A stretch of DNA of 64,000 nucleotides from Lasioglossum baleicum (taxonomy: Eukaryota; Arthropoda; Insecta; Hymenoptera; Halictidae): assembly GCF_051020765.1 (NCBI RefSeq), contig NC_134948.1:6874501-6938500 (forward strand), read 5' to 3'. A program made the translations under genes and the position numbers. Positions 12,101 to 24,172 of the stretch are shown one piece after another (position 1 is the stretch's first letter; every line of letters begins with the position of its first letter). The notes beneath the pieces were generated by a model. The model searched no databases. It saw nothing but the letters and a program-made list of their open reading frames with translations, and was not told the origin of the DNA.

Positions 12101-12838
12101 TATCATGATGGCGTGTCAGAGAATGATCCACCTTGCTTCCGTATCCAAAGTCTAATTTAAATCTCCAACAGTTGTGAGATAAAAAACAGCACAGAATATT
12201 GAAATTGAAACATTAAAATTGCATAAATATTTGCTGGTTCAAGAAAATGGCGGATCAGTCGCTCGCACGTCACACAGAACTCGGCTCCCTTCAAGTTACC
12301 AGTTCGCAATGTTACGTTTCGATGGTCGTCGATCCTCTCGAGTACGCTCTAAGAGAAAGCTATTTATTAAATTACGCCAAGAAAAGAGAGGAGAGGGCTA
12401 TCTTTTTCTTACTGTGTAGCAAAGATCGGCCGGTTAATGGAAGGGCGAACTTTCGAATATTCCAGATTCGAAGAGAAAGCCGGCAATTCGAGGAACGTAT
12501 GTAGGTACAATATTTACGTTTCTAGAACAAAAAGAAAACAACACACGAACATACGTACGTTCGGTCTACGCTCGATAGATAAATACTGAATTACTTTTAT
12601 GTACACCCACGCAGCCGAGAACATCGTCAAGTCTTTCCGACGAGTACAAAAAAAAAGTCGTTTTCGCGACGTGATCCTGGGTCTGGGCCGAGTGTCCTCG
12701 ATCTTCCTCAACTTCAATCACGATACAATTATACAATTTTTCAATTGTTTAAAATATTATAAATACTTCTTCTTCAGCTCCCAGTACTTTATCAACAAAC
12801 TGCCCCTTTAGATTGACTCTTCGTCATCTCTTCATCAG
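9122..12838. other. Long AT-rich stretch without a supported gene
   Basis: Several frames of 60-130 codons occur here (for example 10740-11120 and 12247-12504), but none has a recognisable domain, a clear splice border or unusual codon use. A slightly GC-richer patch lies at 9380-9660. I see nothing that can be called a gene. Confidence 0.4.
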
Positions 12839-13345
12839 CCATACACCTTCAGCAACTTCCATAAGCCAGAATATCCCTCAAAACCTAACCCAGACCAGCA
12901 CCCAGTAGCTTAAGTATCAGTCTGACCAAGCAGCACATTCTCAACCAACTATTCTCCAAGTCTTCTTCAACTCTTCAGCAACCCCCATAAGCTAGAATAT
13001 CCCCCAATCAATCCCTCCCCTAATTTCAAAACCTAACCCAGACCAGCATCCAGTAGTTCAAGCATAAGTCTGACCAAGCAGCACATTCTCAACCAACTAT
13101 ACTCTTCTCCAAGTCTTCCTCAACTTCTCACCAATTATACAACTTCAGCAGCCCCCATAAGCCAGAATATCCCCCAATGAATCCCTCCCCTTATCTCAGT
13201 AAACCTAACTCAGACCAGCATCCAGTAGCTCAAGCATAAGTCTGACCAAGCAGAACATTCTCAACCAACTATACCTCTTCCCCAACTCTTCTCCAACTCT
13301 TCAGCAACTACACAACTTCAGCAACTCCCGTAAAACACGATATTC
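12839..13345. repeat. Tandem repeat, about 150-170 bp unit, downstream of FoxB
   Basis: At least three units share 'cagaccagcatccagtagct', 'agtctgaccaagcagcacat', 'tctcaaccaacta' and 'cccccataagccagaatat'. The CAGACCAGCA anchor falls at 12891, 13040 and 13211. The array starts about 260 bases past the FoxB stop codon and may be transcribed as part of its 3' untranslated region. Confidence 0.8.
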
Positions 13346-13601
13346 CCCAATCCTCTAACCTCAAAGAGTCCACTCCAATCCCATCACAATCTTCAACACC
13401 AACACATCCCCCATCATCCCCGAAGAACACTGACACTCAGCCCGGAAGTAGACCGGTTACCTCATCGTCCACCGGAAGTCCGCCATGTCGGTCCTCCGAC
13501 GAACCCCCGTCCCCATGAAAACCCCAGCTGAACCACACGAAAAACACACAGGCCAAGTCTCGCAGCGAGTCCCTTGATCATAGGTGCCTAGATGACGAGA
13601 T

Positions 13602-14477
13602 TCAGGTGGCAGTTTCATAAGGTACCTTCGCGGCAGCCAGCCCGAAGGGGAATCCAGCAGCATAGAGAGGCCTCGGCGCGAGAAGATGGCCCCTCTTGTC
13701 CTCCATGTTCCTCGAGATCTGTTCATCATCGGGTGCCATGATGTTCTCGATGGTGAACGGTTTCTTCTTCTTCTTGAGCTCCGGTTGTATGGTGGTCTGG
13801 CTGGGCAGTGGGTCCATGGAGAGACATGTGGGTGCCATTTTCGATTCATCGGCGGCTGAGCTCCTGGCAACGTCCACGAAGTTCCTGGGCTCTGCTTTCA
13901 CCGATGGTACGTTGGCTTCTGCGGTTGCTGGGCAGATCTGTCTGCTGTCTGGCAGTTCAGTCTGGAAGTAGGACAGCTGGGAGACGTAAGGGGACACCTG
14001 GAATCCTGGGAAGCTCCAATTTCCAGTTTGCAGAAGGTTGCTGCTGTCGTAGCCGCGAAGGATCTCGTCGGTTCCAGCCAATCTCTGTCTAACTTCCGGC
14101 GAGAGAAGGTAGTAACTGGACCCGGGCTCAGGTGTCGGGAACCCTGGGGAGCTGTTCCCTCCGGAGGTCATCGTTTGACGGTGTTCCTGAAGCTCCCAGC
14201 GAAGGAGATCGTCCCGGAGACGGTACAGGTTAGCTACCGTCAAGCTGCTCGATTGGACGCTCGGGTTTATCGAGAGGACCGGCGATGATTCCGAGTGCGG
14301 AGGCGGCATCGCTGATGCCAGGGCTTGCAGTTCCGATTTTAGCAACTCTTTGTCGGGCTTGTGCAGCTTGAAACGCTTCCGGCGACGCAGCAGAGACCCG
14401 TTCTCGAACATCGACAGCGCCGCTGGGTGCAGGGCCCAGTAGGCCCCCTTGCCTGGACGGTGAGGACCCCGAGGCAC
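13602..14477 (-). CDS. FoxB-type forkhead transcription factor, exon 2 (C-terminal)
   Basis: This exon supplies residues 74-364 of the forkhead protein begun at 18844. It opens at a clear acceptor ('cattccag' then GTG CCT CGG) and reads VPRGPHRPGKGAYWALHP, the second half of the forkhead domain (wing 1), then FENGSLLRRRKRFKLHK, the basic segment that follows in FoxB proteins. Further on come a low-complexity Ser/Pro region and a KKKKKPFTIENIMAPDDEQ segment near the C-terminus. The last matches the conserved FTIE-type (eh1-like) repressor motif known from FoxB/fd96C proteins. The frame ends in TGA at 13602. Long frames on the opposite strand at 13696-14288 are shadows. Confidence 0.93.
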   Translation of the reverse strand: MPRGPHRPGKGAYWALHPAALSMFENGSLLRRRKRFKLHKPDKELLKSELQALASAMPPPHSESSPVLSINPSVQSSSLTVANLYRLRDDLLRWELQEHRQTMTSGGNSSPGFPTPEPGSSYYLLSPEVRQRLAGTDEILRGYDSSNLLQTGNWSFPGFQVSPYVSQLSYFQTELPDSRQICPATAEANVPSVKAEPRNFVDVARSSAADESKMAPTCLSMDPLPSQTTIQPELKKKKKPFTIENIMAPDDEQISRNMEDKRGHLLAPRPLYAAGFPFGLAAAKVPYETAT

Positions 14478-14694
14478 CTGGAATGAAAAGGTATGGCTGC
14501 AGTTGGGCTGCCAGAGGTGTTCGTGAAGGTTCAAGGTTTGAGGGAGGCTTCAGGGACTTCGGGAGTTGGCGAGTTTGACTGGTAGGTGCTTCTTTTTTGG
14601 AGGTGCGTGTATGCAATTCTTAGACTCAAATTCTTCAGAGCTGATCAGTGCTGCATTTTTACGTTGCTCTTATTTGACTGAAATTTCGATCAAT

Positions 14695-14889
14695 TCATTC
14701 GTGACACTTTTCTGATTAGAATGAGTCCAAACACGATACGATTCTGGCCATTTGTACTGGTTTAATGCACGATAGAGTAGAACCTCCATTATCCGAACTA
14801 GTCGGTAGAATACTAGTGTTCGGATAGAACAAATAAATATGCTTCAAATGTGTTTGGGCTCACTTTAATCAGAAAAATGTCGCGAATGA
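14695..14889. mobile_element. Foldback element with TCATTCGTGACA termini
   Basis: The left arm 'tcattcgtgacacttttctg' is matched in inverse by 'cagaaaaatgtcgcgaatga' at the right end. The loop side carries 'agaacctccattatccgaac', which resembles pogo/Tigger-type terminal sequences and recurs at 39188. A further right-hand end of the same family lies at 15000-15123. Confidence 0.65.
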
Positions 14890-14999
14890 TAATTGAGACG
14901 TTGTATTAATAGTTTGAAAAATTCCCAAAAACAGTAGTACAAAAAGTCCAAATTAAAGACCGACTTTTTAATGTCAATTTTCCAATCTAGTTCGATTGA

Positions 15000-15123
15000 G
15001 CTGAATTCAAATATCATTGGTTCGGATACTAGAGGTTCCATTAAATCGTGAATTGGAGAAGCAAATATGCCTCGAATTACGTCGCGTTTGGGCTCTTTTT
15101 AATCAGAAAAATGTCACGGATGT
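15000..15123. mobile_element. Partial second copy of the foldback element
   Basis: The stretch 'ttcggatactagaggttcca … gcgtttgggctctttttaatcagaaaaatgtcacggatg' repeats the right half of the 14695-14889 element. Its left arm is missing or shared with that copy. Confidence 0.5.
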
Positions 15124-17699
15124 TATAATGTAAACGTTTGTAACACTTTGTATTAATATTTTGTGAAATTGCAAAAACCGTGTTACTAACTAAGCGGCTA
15201 CAAGTAATATTGTATAATATAAGTCTCGTTTGTCAGAACGAAATGAAATACTGTTTCTAAAATACAGATGAAAAAGTGAGGGAGGCCAAATGGATTTTAA
15301 GGGACGAGAAAATTGAATTGGAGGAGCGAGAAACGACTCGGTGCGTAATGCCACGATACTGCATCGGTTTTTGCTCTACGCTATAGCCCCCGACCATCTG
15401 TTTCGCACCTGCCTCGACCTAAATCGATGAGGAACACGATCGCCTCGCGGAAGAAGCATCACGAAATTGTTTTGTGTTCTATTTTCTTCCTTGCTTATAC
15501 TTTCCGTTTGCAAAGTTTCCATTCGCGTGCGCGCGGTACGCGGTTCTCTGCGTTACCTGCGATTCGACGCGTTCAATAATTGCTATCGCGAATCAATACT
15601 GCTGATTCCGTGCATTATGCTTACCAATCCGACATTTATTCGCAGGTTCTTACTCAAAGTTTACACGAAAAGTTTACGCACAAACTTGTCAAATTAACAA
15701 CAAAATCGGAAAAATGTTTTGTAATGATACTGTTTCTAATATAAGTGTCTATTTATTATGTATATACTTTCAGAAATTTTATGTTTCGCCAAAAATTAAT
15801 GAAACAAAAATTTATTTTTCGATTTATTTTCAAAGAGCAGGAAGCGTCATTTAAAAATAGCACTCTGACACATTTTTCAATTTGTTTATCCACGTTGTTT
15901 TTTTCATGTACATATTTCCCTTAATTTTAATAGATCATTAATGGGCGCGATATTTTCGGAAAAGCAATTCAGCACCACCGCATCCACTCGAAAAGCAATA
16001 AATTATTTCCCTCAGAATTTCCACGTCCATCACGCGATCCACAAGATGGTATCAAGGATAATTTCAATTTCAATCGACGGGAGATCTACAACTGTAAATT
16101 GGAAAACGGAAAAACGACTAATTAAGAAGCGCGTTTCATCGAAACGATTAAAAGACTTCCGACAAATAAATATGTATATCGACGGATTAAAATTCTCTCG
16201 TCGGGTTTTTGCACACGTCGCGATACGATCTCGAACAAATTGCATTCTACAAATGGAACTTCGTACTTGAGCGTGTAGATTTTATCGAATTATGTGTCCG
16301 TTTCGCGTTCGCCTGCGTTTTCAAGTGAAAGTGAACATGTATAAATACACAGTGCACATCGGGTCGCCCAAAATGGCGGCGTTTCTTATTATTGACTGCC
16401 GGAAATTATGCGCTGCGGAGAGCTTTTTGTTTTGGATCGATAGTACATGCAGATAGCAGATAAACTGGCGAAAAAAAAGGAACACGGTTAGGATAGTTTA
16501 GATGAGAGATTCCGCTGACATTTAACCTGCGCTCGCTGATTTATCTACGGGGTGTGCTGGAAATTATTGTATATTAATTCGCAATTTTCCCAGGTGATTT
16601 CATGCTCTTTTCAAATGAATTATGCTGCAATTTTATATTAATAAATTTGAAAAAATCAGTTTAGAAATCTAGAACTTTTGAGAAACAGGGAACACTTTCG
16701 TTGTTCATTGTATTAAATATTTTTATAATGTTTCGAACGCGAGAAGTTGATGCACACACACACAGAGTGTGAGAATTGACTTCCCCATGGTTTTTTGTGT
16801 GGCTTTTAGCGTGTAAACAATGACTTCAAGTTATAGAGAGGAAGAATCGTGAGCCATCAATCATGTTCCCACTTTCTTTATCAACGCTTCGATCGCGCGG
16901 TTACTAAGCGGAAAAGAATTACGCCCCCTCTTCGTATCATCGCCATTGTTTCCTAATATTTTTGTTTACGATGACACCTAACTTCGTTGTCCAAGTTCGA
17001 GCGGGAACGTAATCGGTAAATAGCATTATGTAATTAATCACTTTTAAAATACGGACAAAATGGAAAATAATTTCGACACAATCGTGGAATCTCCAAAAAT
17101 TAATAGAAATACCCGAGTTCCGCATGATTAATATCAGGGACATGCCTTTCTTTAGCCTATTAGAGGGTCAAGAACCCCAACTGTCGTGAGAAAGACTAAT
17201 GGCTTCTAACATGCGACCAAATTTTACCCGCCATCTTTAATCGTCTCGGTGAAAAACGGATAGCTGCATTTTCACTAAACCATTGATCTACAAATAGATG
17301 AGAAAGTTTCGTCTCGCTGCACTGGCAATTTGCGACACAAACATTTTTTTAATGTTAACAAATAGCAATTTATTAAATAGTGAGATCTGGTGGGGAGCTT
17401 TGCAATTTTTACACTCTTCGATAGATTAAACAAGAATGAGGGAACAATCGTGGGAAAGTATTGACGAAATAATTGAATATTGATAGATAATCTACTACAC
17501 TAAAAACTAAATGAACAGGAAATTACTAGCTATAGATCCTGTATCTATCCGCAATCTTTGATAGATTAAGGTTATCGATTACAGAAAATTCACTGTCGAA
17601 ACGGAATTCTATTCGCGAGGTTCCCATAGTTGCATAAAGTAATAACAAGCCAGTTACTGTTACTGTTACAGTACTGATTCAAACACAGAATAAAAGAAT

Positions 17700-18400
17700 A
17701 CTAATCGACATAGAGATTAGGCAGATCAGGATAGATTAACATTCAGTCTCGCTTAAACACGAGACTGAAAGAAACGAAAGAAATTGGAAATCTATTTGCA
17801 ACAACCAACAAAATCAAACCGTAAATAAAATGATCCAAATCGTCACATAGATGAGATAGATTAAGACACTTTAACATCCAGTCTTATTTGAAAACGAGAC
17901 TGAAAGAATCGAAACAAATTGGAAATCTATTTGCACCAACCACAGAATCAAACCGTAAATAAAATTATCCAAATCGTCACATAGATGAGATAGATTAAGA
18001 CACTTTAACATCCAGTCTTATTTGAAAACGAGACTGAAAGAATCGAAACAAATTGGAAATCTATTTGCAACAACCAACAAAATCAAACCGTAAATAAAAT
18101 GATCCAAATCGTCACATAGATGAGATAGATTAAGACACTTTAACATCCAGTCTTATTTGAAAACGAGACTGAAAGAATCGAAACAAATTTGAAATCTATT
18201 TGCAACAACCAACAAAATCAAATCGTAAATAAAAAGATCCAAATCGTCACACAGATGAGATAGATTAAGGCACATTAACATCCAATCTCGCTTGAAAACG
18301 AGACTGAAAGGAACGAAACAAATTGGAAATCTATTTGCTACAAAAATTTACAAAAAAGATCGGAATCGTCACATAGATTAGATAGATTAAAACAGATTAC
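17700..18400. repeat. Satellite array, 135 bp unit, inside the FoxB intron
   Basis: Five units share 'gagatagattaagacacttt', 'aacatccagtcttatttgaa', 'gagactgaaagaatcgaaac' and 'ggaaatctatttgca'. The last motif falls at about 17786, 17921, 18055, 18190 and 18325, giving a period of 134-135 bp. Adjacent copies differ by only a few bases, so amplification is recent. Confidence 0.9.
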
Positions 18401-18625
18401 AACCCCTCTGCACAACAGTAGCAAGCCCTCGCAGTACCTGAGAGACTGTCTAACCATTAATTACCCCCAATGACAGATTAAAAATCCTAACTGATAGATT
18501 ATGCTCCACCTCGCCCAATCTATCAGCTCTCCAACAACTCGTACAACAAATATTGACACAGAATCGAACCGGCATTCTACCGCACGCGGTACGTTCGTCG
18601 ATAAATCAACAAAGATCTCACAAAC

Positions 18626-18844
18626 CTTGATGAAGCAGTCATTAAAAGACAGATTGTGCCTCAGCGAATTCTGCCATCTTCTCGTGTCCTTGCGATAGTA
18701 GGGGAACCGGTCCGCGATGAACTTGTAGATCTCCGCCAAAGGTAGCATCTTGTCCCTGGACGACCAGATCGCCATCGCTGTCAACGAGATGTACGAATAG
18801 GGCGGCTTCTGGTCGCCGTAGGTGTCCCTCGACGGTCGAGGCAT
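18626..18844 (-). CDS. FoxB-type forkhead transcription factor, exon 1 (N-terminal)
   Basis: Encodes the first 73 residues of a 364-residue nuclear DNA-binding protein. It begins MPRPSRDTYGDQKPPYSYIS, the exact style of FoxB proteins (Drosophila fd96Ca/fd96Cb), and continues through helix 1-3 of the forkhead domain, including MLPLAEIYKFIADRFPYYR and the recognition-helix signature WQNSLRHNLSFNDCF. The ATG at 18844 was chosen because MPRPSR is the conserved FoxB start; a GTG three codons upstream is ignored. The exon ends FIK then gtttgt and joins exon 2 at 14477 in phase 0. FoxB factors pattern ectoderm and nervous system in insects (family knowledge). Which of the insect FoxB paralogues this is cannot be settled here. 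Confidence 0.95.
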
Positions 18845-19180
18845 CTTTCGCACCTCTCCTTATTCTTCGCCTGACAACTGGACACGGATCACTTCCGGCT
18901 GGACGGCTTCCGGTTTGCTCGTCGACGTTGGTTCGCGTCGAGCACGGATTTCCGTCACATTTTCTCATCGCATTTCAATCGAGCGCCACGAAACGATCGT
19001 TGAACCGATAAGAATGCCAGTTTCCGATCACTTTGAATTGTCGAGGGACATTTTAGAACCTGGCGATGAGCTCTGCGACATCCCTGGAATCATAGCAATC
19101 GTTTCCGCTCTTTTATTCGACGTCATTTTGAGAGGTGTTAGAAAACGGTAATTTTTGGAGTCTTTCGTTTCGGTTGAAAG
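18845..19180 (-). promoter_or_regulatory. FoxB 5' flank (leader or promoter region)
   Basis: The sequence immediately upstream of the FoxB ATG is GC-richer than the background up to about 19110. Minus-strand acceptor-like sites ('ccagttgtcag', about 18875) leave open a 5' untranslated exon further upstream. Open frames on both strands here have no protein features. Confidence 0.3.
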
Positions 19181-19378
19181 TTTGTTTTCGGATAAGATAT
19201 GGTAAGATGAACACAATAGCGAACAATTTCTAACAAACAAAATAAAAATGGTGAGATAGTGACCACTTTTGTTTGAAGTATTGTTTTTGGATAAGATATG
19301 GTAAAATGAACACAATAGCGAACAATTTCTAACGAACAAAATAAAAATGGCAAGACAGTGACCACTTTTGTTTGAATT
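19181..19378. repeat. Two-copy tandem repeat, 99 bp unit
   Basis: 'gataagatatggtaagatga' at 19191 recurs as 'gataagatatggtaaaatga' at 19290, followed in both by 'acacaatagcgaacaatttc' and 'gaccacttttgtttgaa'. Minus-strand frames across it are repeat artefacts. Confidence 0.85.
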
Positions 19379-19760
19379 ATGGCGAAAATGGTCAAACGAT
19401 GAACATTTTATACCAAATATGTTAGAAATGAACAAAATGATGAACACTTTGTAGCAAACATGTTACGAATGGACTCAGATAGTGACAATTTTCTATCTGA
19501 CAAGTTAAAAATTGACAAAATGAGACATGCAGGAAAATTGTGACATTTATTATGCGACAGATTGACAAACGCGCAATAAAATTCACGAGGGTTGGTCCGC
19601 TTAGGTCAGCACCGTCATCATTTTATGGGAAACCTAACACCATTCCGATTAACGACGGGGGCCTTGGCTTTATAGCTTCACCAATTTCCGAGATCTTTAT
19701 TATCCGATCTGTCCCGAGTATAATATCGTTTAGGTCCAACAATGATCTGCAAATAGCATA

Positions 19761-20475
19761 TCTATATAAATAAAAATGTAAATGTTTGTTTGTTCATAAT
19801 CTATGATCTCCGAAACGGCTGAACGTAGAAAGCTGGGGTTTGAGCCATTAGACGCAGCGTTTCTTCGGGAAGGTTTCAGGGCAATCCGCATTCGAAAATG
19901 TCCATTCGTTCAAAAGTTGTGACGTCATTAGTGACCAGAGACGACTTTTTCGCCCTCTTTTGGGCACGTTTCTGCTTATAACTTTTGACTGGTAGCACCA
20001 ATATTCAATTTGAGGTACTCATTGGATTCAGCTCGCCGAGTTCTTTCAAATGGCCACTGATCCGATTCTGTAGGTTGCATCGTTTAGCAGTTATAACACA
20101 AAAGGTGTGCGTTTTTCTTAAACTTTTTCGTTTACCGACTTTTTAAACAGCTGTAGCTTTTCAACGGTAGGTTTTAGGAAAAATCTGGGACCATCTTGGC
20201 GATTGGATATTTGATTCTCTACAACTTTCATATGTGTCACTTTTTTCTCCGACGCGATCTAAGGGGTCAAAAACGATATAAACTCGAAAATAATAGTTTT
20301 GCTTTGAGGTATTTTCAATCGTAACTTTTGAACCGTTTGTCGGAAATAAGTTTTGGACAAACAGGCTTATTTAGCGTGCGAAAATGTGTCCAACAGTTTT
20401 ACAGAAGTTAGAAGCAGAAATATGGTCAAAACGACTGACAATGAGCCACAGCGACGCGGGGCCGGGTACAGCTAG
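19761..20475 (+). mobile_element. Non-autonomous Helitron
   Basis: The element starts with TCTATATAAATAAAAATG directly after an A and ends in …gccgggtacagCTAG directly before a T, the A^T insertion and TC…CTAG ends of Helitrons. A GC-rich short hairpin-prone segment ('gacgcggggccgggtaca') precedes the 3' end as expected. No Rep/helicase frame is present in the 715 bp. Confidence 0.85.
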
Positions 20476-20703
20476 TTTATAATAGCTGTTTAAAACGACT
20501 TGCATTTATAAAGAAATGCATCCTCATGAATAAATACAAGAAGCCATTATCAAATTTGAACAATTCTTTTTTTATACATACCTAGAGACGTATAGTACCG
20601 TTTCAAAGATAAATGAACCCCTTGCTGTGTCAGTATCTTTACAGTTTCGGTAATTAAATCATCTTCATCCCCAAAAATGTCGTAGTTTTTAAACATTGAC
20701 TAC

Positions 20704-20834
20704 TAAACTGCGGATCTTTATGCAAAATAAAAATTTTCTTCGTTGCTTACAAGATGCAGGAACCATATAAAAATTTCTTCCCATCTTTAACAATCCACCA
20801 AATTTTGTCATAAATGCATAAAATCCGCAGTCTA
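20704..20834. mobile_element. Compact MITE with TAGACTGCGG termini
   Basis: A 131 bp element starts 'taaactgcggatctttatgc' and ends 'tgcataaaatccgcagtcta'; these are inverted repeats of each other with few mismatches, flanked by TA. The interior 'aaaataaaaattttcttc … gcaggaaccatataaaaatt' is the sequence amplified in the satellite at 6340-6970. Other copies or ends are at 8685, 23905, 42185 and 60693. Confidence 0.8.
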
Positions 20835-20861
20835 TTGATTACAAACCAATCAAATTTGATT

Positions 20862-20960
20862 TCATTTAAAAAAGAAGGCATAGCATATTCAGATTTGTTA
20901 GACATTGTTTAAAATCTTCATCACGAGTGTGACTCGTTAAAATACGGCAAGGGGTTAATT
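20862..20960. repeat. Dispersed repeat, copy 1
   Basis: The stretch ending 'tcacgagtgtgactcgttaa' and 'tacggcaaggggttaat' matches 25535-25621 over about 100 bp. It has no frame and no clear terminal repeats. Confidence 0.6.
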
Positions 20961-22429
20961 AAACCAGTAGTTTTTTTAGAAAATCATCCAATAAGAGTTC
21001 CAGAACAAATTGCCATAACTACTTTCAAGATTGTGCGAAGTTTTTAGGACACATTTTTAAGAGAGTATGGCGTGATGGTGTACTCGAACAACTTTTGTAA
21101 TTTTTGTTGCTACTCCAGAAAAAATGATGCCAACCTCTCAGCTTTTCGGGAAGACAATCACTATAATTTTAACGGTAAAAACGTATAAAAATTCACGGAT
21201 GTAGGCCGAGTGTACGTAAACAAGCTTACAAAGTTTCACGAAAATCATTCGCACGAGTGGGGAAAAAAAATCGGGGAAAGCTGGAGGGAGGATAATAATT
21301 ATTAATTTCAGGAATACACAGCGATGCAAAAATAAATGTTGAGCGCACAAGAAAAAAGCACACATGTGAGATCGTTCCTCGGCCATCAGTCGTTCCGACG
21401 ATGCCGATGGAAACGGCGGCTGTTGCCAGTGACTGACACGATAATTGGCGACTGACACACTCTGTGCACATTATTTCTCACAAATCATGTTCCTGAATTG
21501 TACGTTCCAGGGCCCGTAATTTCTATATCGGTGCTCTTGTAATGTAATGTAATGAATTGGCCGAAAAGAAGGAAAAACGAGTTCCGCTCCGTTCAATCAA
21601 TGATTGTTTCACTGTGCTCGTGCGTGCCACAGTGTTTACTGTGTACGATTAATCGCGAAAGTCGGCCATCTTGGATATTCAGTAGAATTTTGACATTATA
21701 AAATTATATGCTGGCAGATTAGAGTTCTTGTATGTAGTAAGTGTTCATAGTAAATTGATTTTGATTTAGGTTTTCCAATTCCACCATCCTGAATGTCGAG
21801 CTTGAGAAGATTTATAATTGAAAATTGAAAAGTAAAGCAGAGTTTTAACATATTTCGTTCATTTTGTGAGATAAACTGATAGATCTGTGTTAGAAATAAA
21901 TTGTTGGTTTACTTGTTTACTTGTTTACAGATGGTCGTGTGCTTTTGCGATCAGCTGATGCGAAATGCGGCCACCATATTGGAAAAAGAGACTATGCGAC
22001 GGCTCTGATAACTCTGATATCTTAATTAACATTTAAACAATTGATTGTCAAGTTTCGGTTCTTGAAGGATTGTTAAATCAGTGATATCTTATTACTGAAG
22101 ATTTGTAAAAGATTGTGTGTTTGATTAGAAGTATAACGATCAAAATAGTTGTGTGATGGATTTATTATTCTAGCAGTCGGACAGCGTAATCCCTTCGGTA
22201 GCCTAAAAGGATTATGTCAGGATAAGTTACATAGAGGTCAGATTTAAAGCAGATTAGGTTATGTTAGGCGAAGATAGGGTCGGCCAAGAGATAGGGACCC
22301 TTATAAACTGAATATCCGGTTTTAACTCATCTGTCCGTGTTAAGTCTCTTGCTGAAGTAGGTCAACAAAGACTGACAGCCTGTGTATACACACTCGAAAC
22401 ACTCTATAGCAATTATTACTCAAGAAAAC

Positions 22430-22965
22430 ATAATTTTTCAAATTTACCACTACTTTTGGAAATTTTTTTATCTAAAAGTTTGAAGATTTAAATGACCCCG
22501 ACTATTTTCAGACTGCAAATGTGTAAATTATTGAACGTTAAAATTTGGCGAGTCCTCGCATTTTTGAGAGTTATTTAATGGAACCAATAATTTTGAAAAT
22601 GTGTTTATTATAAAAGTTCGAAGATTTGAATGAGCCCCGACTATTTTCACTCTGCAAATGTTTATGTAAATCGTTGAATGCTATGATTTAGTGAGTCCTC
22701 GCATTTTTTAGTTATTTAAGAGCCAATTAATCGGAGCAATAATTTTGGAAATTTGTTTCTATAAAACTTCGAAGATTTAAATGAGCCCCGACTATTTTCA
22801 GACTGCAAATGTGTAAATTATTGAACGTTAAAATTTCAGAGTTATTTAATGGAACCAATAATTTTGAAAATTTGTTTATATAAAAGTTCGAAGATTTGAA
22901 TGAGCCCCGACTATTTTCAGACTGCAAATGTTTATGTAAATCGTCGAACGCTAAGATTTAGGGAA
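22430..22965. repeat. Tandem repeat, 120-150 bp unit
   Basis: Four units share 'gaagatttaaatgagccccg', 'actattttcagactgcaaat' and 'aatggaaccaataattttg'. The CCCCGACTATTTTC anchor falls near 22496, 22636, 22786 and 22905, so unit length varies through internal deletions. Confidence 0.85.
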
Positions 22966-23904
22966 TCCTTGAATTTCCGAGGGTTGTTTCGCGATTTTCG
23001 CAAAGCTTCGCGTAAAATCATTTAGGGTAACGACAAGCGTTGACGTTTACGATTATTCAGGGCGTTTTGAGTCCTTTTAAAAGCTGTCATCAACCGGAAA
23101 CGGGTTCCGTGCACCAGGCTGAAACAATACGGCGAAAAACTGTGACGAATCGCGCGAGTGACGACCTCCTTTTTGCAACGCGTACCTACCGCGGAAAAAA
23201 TGGACCGTTGCGAATTTCTATACATTAATTGGACTCTACTTAATGCACCAATTAGTTCATCGTGCTCTCGATGCGAATTGGAATCGCATTAATCGCTAAA
23301 TACCTCCGGAAACTTGATAGAAAACAACCAATTCGTGAACTCGATCAAATTTCATTTGTAAATCAACTCGAACATTATCCATTAAATAAAAAGCAATTCT
23401 TTGCACTTCAATTAACTTCAGAACAGACAAATCAAAAATACAATTATCAAAATATCAAATAAACTATTACTCGAAGTAAAAACATGTTCGTTATCGAAAT
23501 TTTCAATTATTTTGTAATCGAATATAAATTAATTGAATGCAGTAATACAATCAGTAGTTGATTTGACTGTAATTGTATAAGTAGCCAGTTCACTTGTATG
23601 AAAAAATGCAATTTGGAACGAGAACAGTAAAAATTATGATGTTAAATGCACAAGTGTCCAGGATGACTGAAATTCATTTGAAAATTCTGGCATAGTAATT
23701 ACACACTCGGAACTATCTACTGCACTTCTTGCTGTATCAACATTTATGTAATTTAACGCCAAGCTTACCAGACCAGTCCGAAATAACTGGTTTCAGGTTT
23801 CCTATTTAACAAATTCTAAAATTATACCGGCTGCTTTGTGGAAAATCATTGGATAAATTCTCTTATCTTGACATACACTAATTGCAATACTCGTTACAGT
23901 ATAG
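22966..23904. other. Gene-free spacer
   Basis: A GC-richer patch at 22980-23220 is followed by AT-rich sequence. No frame has protein-like features or splice borders. Confidence 0.4.
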
Positions 23905-24121
23905 ACAGACTGCGAATCTCCGTGAAAAATAAAAATATTCTGCATTAATTGCAAGAAACAGTAGCCACTAAATCTCATACTCTTTCCTTAATAATATTAC
24001 TAGTTCTTTTTCCAATTTTCTCAATATTTTTACTCATCTTTTACATTTTACACACTCATTTTTGTAGTGAATGCATGAATGATCATTTTTGTCTCAAAAA
24101 TACACAAAATCCACGGTCTAA
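23905..24121. mobile_element. MITE copy with TAGACTGCGG termini (decayed)
   Basis: The left end 'agactgcgaatctccgtgaaaaataaaaat' and right end 'caaaatccacggtctaatta' are decayed inverted copies of the family termini. The interior contains 'gcaagaaacagtagccact', the counterpart of 'gcaggaaccatat'. Confidence 0.6.
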
Positions 24122-24172
24122 TTATGAATAAAAATATTAACAATTGATATTTCTACTATTAGGTTGGCAACT

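Larger units (their letters stand above)
14478..18625 (-). other. FoxB intron (4.1 kb)
   Basis: The donor is AAG then gtttgt at 18625 and the acceptor ends at 14478; joining gives …DCFIK-VPRGP… in phase 0, the expected continuity of the forkhead domain. The intron holds an inverted-repeat element (14695-14889), a related end (15000-15123), a GC-richer patch (15280-15560) and the 135 bp satellite (17700-18400). No other gene is supported inside it. Confidence 0.8.
20476..22430. other. Gene-free AT-rich region with MITE and dispersed repeat
   Basis: Apart from the MITE at 20704-20834 and the dispersed repeat at 20862-20960, only a balanced patch at 21360-21480 and another near 21640-21680 stand out. 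No gene is supported. Confidence 0.4.

Noticed and set aside
13696..14288. Plus-strand frames of 86-94 codons over FoxB exon 2
   Set aside because: They are antisense shadows of the forkhead gene.
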